Below are positions 4,664-6,690 of a stretch of DNA of 6,690 bases, in pieces (within the stretch, counting starts at the first letter, position 1; each line of letters starts with the position of its first letter). The position numbers were made by a program, and so were the translations under genes. Source of the DNA: Candidatus Woesearchaeota archaeon. GTDB lineage: Archaea; Nanobdellota; Nanobdellia; Woesearchaeales; GW2011-AR9. The stretch is taken from positions 1 to 6,690 of the forward strand of contig JACPIL010000055.1 of NCBI GenBank assembly GCA_016188105.1. The letters run 5' to 3'. Below the pieces are notes generated by a model. That model was not told the origin of the DNA. It did not search any database and worked only from the letters and a program-made list of their open reading frames with translations.

Positions 4664-5601
4664 AATCAAAAAATAAAATACTGCTCAGTTCATTGCTATT
4701 AGCGTCTTGTTCAAACTCAGTCAGCTCAGTAAATTCTCAAGGAAATCCAGAAACAAAAGTTGAAGAAACTGCTTCTGAAGAGCAGGCTTCCAATTCACAA
4801 AAAATTCTCTGCCCAGAAGGGATGGCTAACATAGAAGATAAATTCTGTATCGACCGATATGAAGCGTCAATTATAGATCAAAATACCGGCGCAGAGGCAT
4901 CGCCTCATTACATGCCTACACAAGAACTTATTTACGATGCTGATTGGCAGTATAATAAATTTAAAAGTTTAGATAATTTGCCCATGCCTCTTCGAGGAGC
5001 AGAGCAAAATCCAGATTTTAAACCGGCTGCCGTTTCCCAAGCAGGTAAAATTCCAGCCACCTACATTGGAAGATACATTGCAGAACAAGCATGTGACTAT
5101 GTTGGTAAACGTCTTTGCAGTCATCAAGAATGGTATAAAGCTTGTGTTGGGCCGAACGGGCCAGCCTTTAAAAAAAACAAACAAGAAAAGCTGCCTGAAG
5201 CATATCCTTACGGGCTGCAATATCAATCCGGAAAATGTAATTTAGGTCAGCCTTGGCCGATTAAAATCCTAGGAAGAAGTACTAATTGGCAAATGAAAGA
5301 TCCACGTTTAAGTGCTCTTGTCGACAAAAATGGTCTGCCCTTTAAACGGGCTACTGGTTCCTTTCCTGAATGCACCAATGAATATGGTGTTTACGATATG
5401 GTCGGAAATGCGCACGAAATTGTTTCTGACCTTCATGAAGCCAAACCATTTAAAAAAGTTACTTTTGTTGGTTCCCATTATGCGCGTCCAACAACAGAAA
5501 GTTGTGCAGAATATACTCTTGACCACGGCGATTTTTACACCGATTATAGTGTAGGATTTCGCTGCTGCACTGACATTACCAAAGGGAATATAAAACCTTA
5601 A
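4660..5601 (+). CDS. FGE/SUMF1-fold lipoprotein, probably not a formylglycine oxidase
   Basis: A predicted surface lipoprotein of 313 residues. A Lys-rich start and hydrophobic segment end in the lipobox LASC (Cys17), followed by a low-complexity Ser/Glu/Asn linker (18-48). The rest is an FGE-sulfatase (SUMF1) C-type-lectin-like domain: FCIDRYEAS (62-70), RLCSHQEWYKAC (151-162), YPYGLQY (182-188), YGVYDMVGNAHE (242-253) and the terminal GFRCC (299-303). Ten mature cysteines (51, 63, 145, 153, 162, 193, 238, 282, 302, 303) suggest several disulfides. Aligned by eye to GFRC, Cys282 falls near the second catalytic Cys of true FGE, but the partner five residues before it is Pro, so copper-dependent oxidation of sulfatase Cys is unlikely. 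A binding or structural role is more likely, as in other secreted SUMF1-domain proteins. It is coupled to rnp4 through ATGA and has no clear Shine-Dalgarno of its own. Confidence 0.88.
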   Translation: MKSKNKILLSSLLLASCSNSVSSVNSQGNPETKVEETASEEQASNSQKILCPEGMANIEDKFCIDRYEASIIDQNTGAEASPHYMPTQELIYDADWQYNKFKSLDNLPMPLRGAEQNPDFKPAAVSQAGKIPATYIGRYIAEQACDYVGKRLCSHQEWYKACVGPNGPAFKKNKQEKLPEAYPYGLQYQSGKCNLGQPWPIKILGRSTNWQMKDPRLSALVDKNGLPFKRATGSFPECTNEYGVYDMVGNAHEIVSDLHEAKPFKKVTFVGSHYARPTTESCAEYTLDHGDFYTDYSVGFRCCTDITKGNIKP

Positions 5602-6690
5602 AACTTTTTTCTCTCCGCATCTAGCAATAACTTTTTCTCTGCCCTTGCCACAACCTGCCTGATCTCGTCAACCACATCAGCGTTAGCAGATATTGAATCT
5701 ATTCCCTGCTTGACTAAGAATTCAGCCATCTCCATTTTGCTGCCAGCTTGGCCGCAGATAGAGGTTTTCACCTTATACTTTTTACAAACTTGAATTACTT
5801 TAGCTATCTCGCCTAATACGGCAGGATGCATTTCGCTGAATAGATGAGCAATTCGTTCGTTGTTGCGATCTATCCCTAAAGTCAATTGCGTCAAATCATT
5901 AGTTCCAAAAGAAACAAAACTTATTCCTTCTTTACATAAATCTTCAATTATCCAGCAGGCTGCGGGGGTTTCTATCATTACTCCAAAATCGATGTCCTTC
6001 ACCGGCTCTATGCCAACTTCGCGCATAATTTCTTTTGCTCTTCGCAATTCATCAACTCTGATAACAAAAGGAAGCATTATTCCAACTGTATCAAAACCCT
6101 CATCATGTAATTCTTTCACAGCTTGAAATTCTGCCTGTAAGATTTTGCGTTCATCTAATAATCTTCGAATTCCGTGCCAGCCGATCATCGGATCAGTTTC
6201 ATGCGGTTCTTTCTCTCCACCTTGCAAATTTCGATATTCATCAGAACGCATATCTGAACAGCGTATCCATACTGGTTTATGTACAAACGCTTTCGCGATT
6301 TTCCGGATTCCTTCTTTCAACATATACACATAATCTTCTTCCCGTTTCTGCCTGATATATTCGGCGGGATGTATTCCGCCGTTAGCGATCATTATTTCCA
6401 ATCTGACCAGTCCGACGCCATCTGCACCAGTTGCCGCTGCTTTGGCCGCAAAATCTGGAAGGTCCATAATCACTTTAATCTCTGTTGCTGTTACTAGATC
6501 CGCTGTTGAAACTGCTTTTTCAGTTACTCCTTTTTTTGCTTCTTGTATTTCTATTTTACCTTCATAGACAATTCCCCGCGTAGCATGCACGGTAATCACT
6601 TCACCATCCTTCAATAAGTCAGTAGCATGCTCTGTCCCCACAATGCACGGCGTCCCCATTTCACGGGAAACAATCGCGGCATGACAAGTC
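5598..6690 (-). CDS. ppsA: Phosphoenolpyruvate synthase, C-terminal part, 5' end outside window
   Basis: PEP synthase converts pyruvate, ATP and water to PEP, AMP and phosphate, the entry to gluconeogenesis. The open frame runs to the right edge, so the ATG at 6659 is internal, not the start. Reading in from 6689 gives TCHAAIVSREMGTP, the phosphohistidine motif (His codon 6681-6683). The C-terminal TIM barrel follows with GADGVGLVRLE, MRSDEYRNLQGGE, DPMIGWHGIRR, MIETPAA (a Mg ligand Glu), FGTNDLTQLTLGIDRNN (a Mg ligand Asp) and SICGQAGS (catalytic Cys codon 5754-5756). GWHGIRR, LVTATEIKV and ISANADVV resemble PpsA of Thermococcales as I recall them, more than bacterial PTS enzyme I. About 364 residues are visible; the ATP-grasp and N-terminal domain should lie to the right. 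PPDK is the main alternative. Its TAA shares TTAA (5598-5601) with the converging gene. Confidence 0.93.
   Translation of the reverse strand, partial: TCHAAIVSREMGTPCIVGTEHATDLLKDGEVITVHATRGIVYEGKIEIQEAKKGVTEKAVSTADLVTATEIKVIMDLPDFAAKAAATGADGVGLVRLEIMIANGGIHPAEYIRQKREEDYVYMLKEGIRKIAKAFVHKPVWIRCSDMRSDEYRNLQGGEKEPHETDPMIGWHGIRRLLDERKILQAEFQAVKELHDEGFDTVGIMLPFVIRVDELRRAKEIMREVGIEPVKDIDFGVMIETPAACWIIEDLCKEGISFVSFGTNDLTQLTLGIDRNNERIAHLFSEMHPAVLGEIAKVIQVCKKYKVKTSICGQAGSKMEMAEFLVKQGIDSISANADVVDEIRQVVARAEKKLLLDAERKKF
5605..5610 (+). terminator. Possible T-run terminator after the FGE-fold gene
   Basis: A run of six T followed by CTCTC begins 3 nt after the TAA on the plus strand. Archaeal RNA polymerase commonly terminates at such T-tracts without a hairpin. 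The run lies within the last codons of the converging PEP synthase gene, so it may be constrained by coding as well. Confidence 0.4.

Noticed and set aside
5400..5589. FGE-fold C-terminus as the variable region of a diversity-generating retroelement, as known for some lipoproteins with this fold and for some DPANN archaea
   Set aside because: No reverse transcriptase, no accessory protein and no near-repeat template copy is visible in the window. It should only be reopened if flanking sequence shows them.
6657..6659. ATG at 6659 as the start of a standalone PEP-enzyme fragment
   Set aside because: The frame continues upstream to the window edge and encodes the phosphohistidine motif TCHAA, so this Met is internal to a longer enzyme.
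1..6690. Mobile element, CRISPR, toxin-antitoxin or defence system
   Set aside because: No transposase, integrase, inverted-repeat ends, repeat-spacer pattern or defence domain was seen; genes are mostly housekeeping with a few orphans.

Overview
The window looks archaeal and probably comes from a small, compact genome of the DPANN type (Woesearchaeota/Pacearchaeota-like). Three observations support this. The gene at 4346-4663 encodes an archaeal/eukaryal RNase P protein (Rpp21/Rnp4) with its two CxxC zinc pairs. The PEP synthase fragment at the right end resembles archaeal PpsA. Upstream of most first-in-unit genes there is an A/T-rich TTTAAA-type TATA box centred about 26-29 nt before the ATG, as expected for archaeal leaderless transcripts. 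The lineage below archaea is an inference from gene style, not proven here.

Layout, left to right. Bases 1-676 (minus) are the N-terminal three quarters of a thioredoxin reductase with its own promoter. Bases 721-3371 (minus) form a tight three-gene unit, transcribed from right to left: a FAD/NAD(P)H reductase of the ferredoxin-NADP reductase superfamily, an M17 leucyl aminopeptidase overlapping it by 26 bp, and a small cysteine-containing lipoprotein of unknown function with a clear Shine-Dalgarno site. At 3450 a 77-residue orphan gene runs on the plus strand. It converges, with a 15-bp tail overlap, on a minus-strand pair: a winged-helix DNA-binding protein followed by an O6-methylguanine-DNA methyltransferase whose first 25 codons lie inside the winged-helix gene in another frame. 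A 45-bp divergent promoter region (4301-4345) separates that pair from a plus-strand pair, the RNase P subunit and an FGE/SUMF1-fold lipoprotein, which are coupled through an ATGA stop/start. From 5598 to the right edge (minus) lies the C-terminal half of phosphoenolpyruvate synthase, whose stop codon shares a TTAA with the stop of the lipoprotein gene.

How the genes relate. Several are redox or thiol proteins: thioredoxin reductase, a flavin reductase, and two predicted lipoproteins with paired cysteines that could form disulfides outside the cell. PEP synthase would feed gluconeogenesis, the aminopeptidase would recycle peptides, and the methyltransferase repairs alkylated guanine. No mobile element, CRISPR array, tRNA, rRNA or defence module was found, and no non-coding stretch exceeds about 80 bp. 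The main interest lies in the compaction (overlaps, shared promoters, shared stops), the split between leaderless and Shine-Dalgarno starts, and the two poorly understood lipoproteins.
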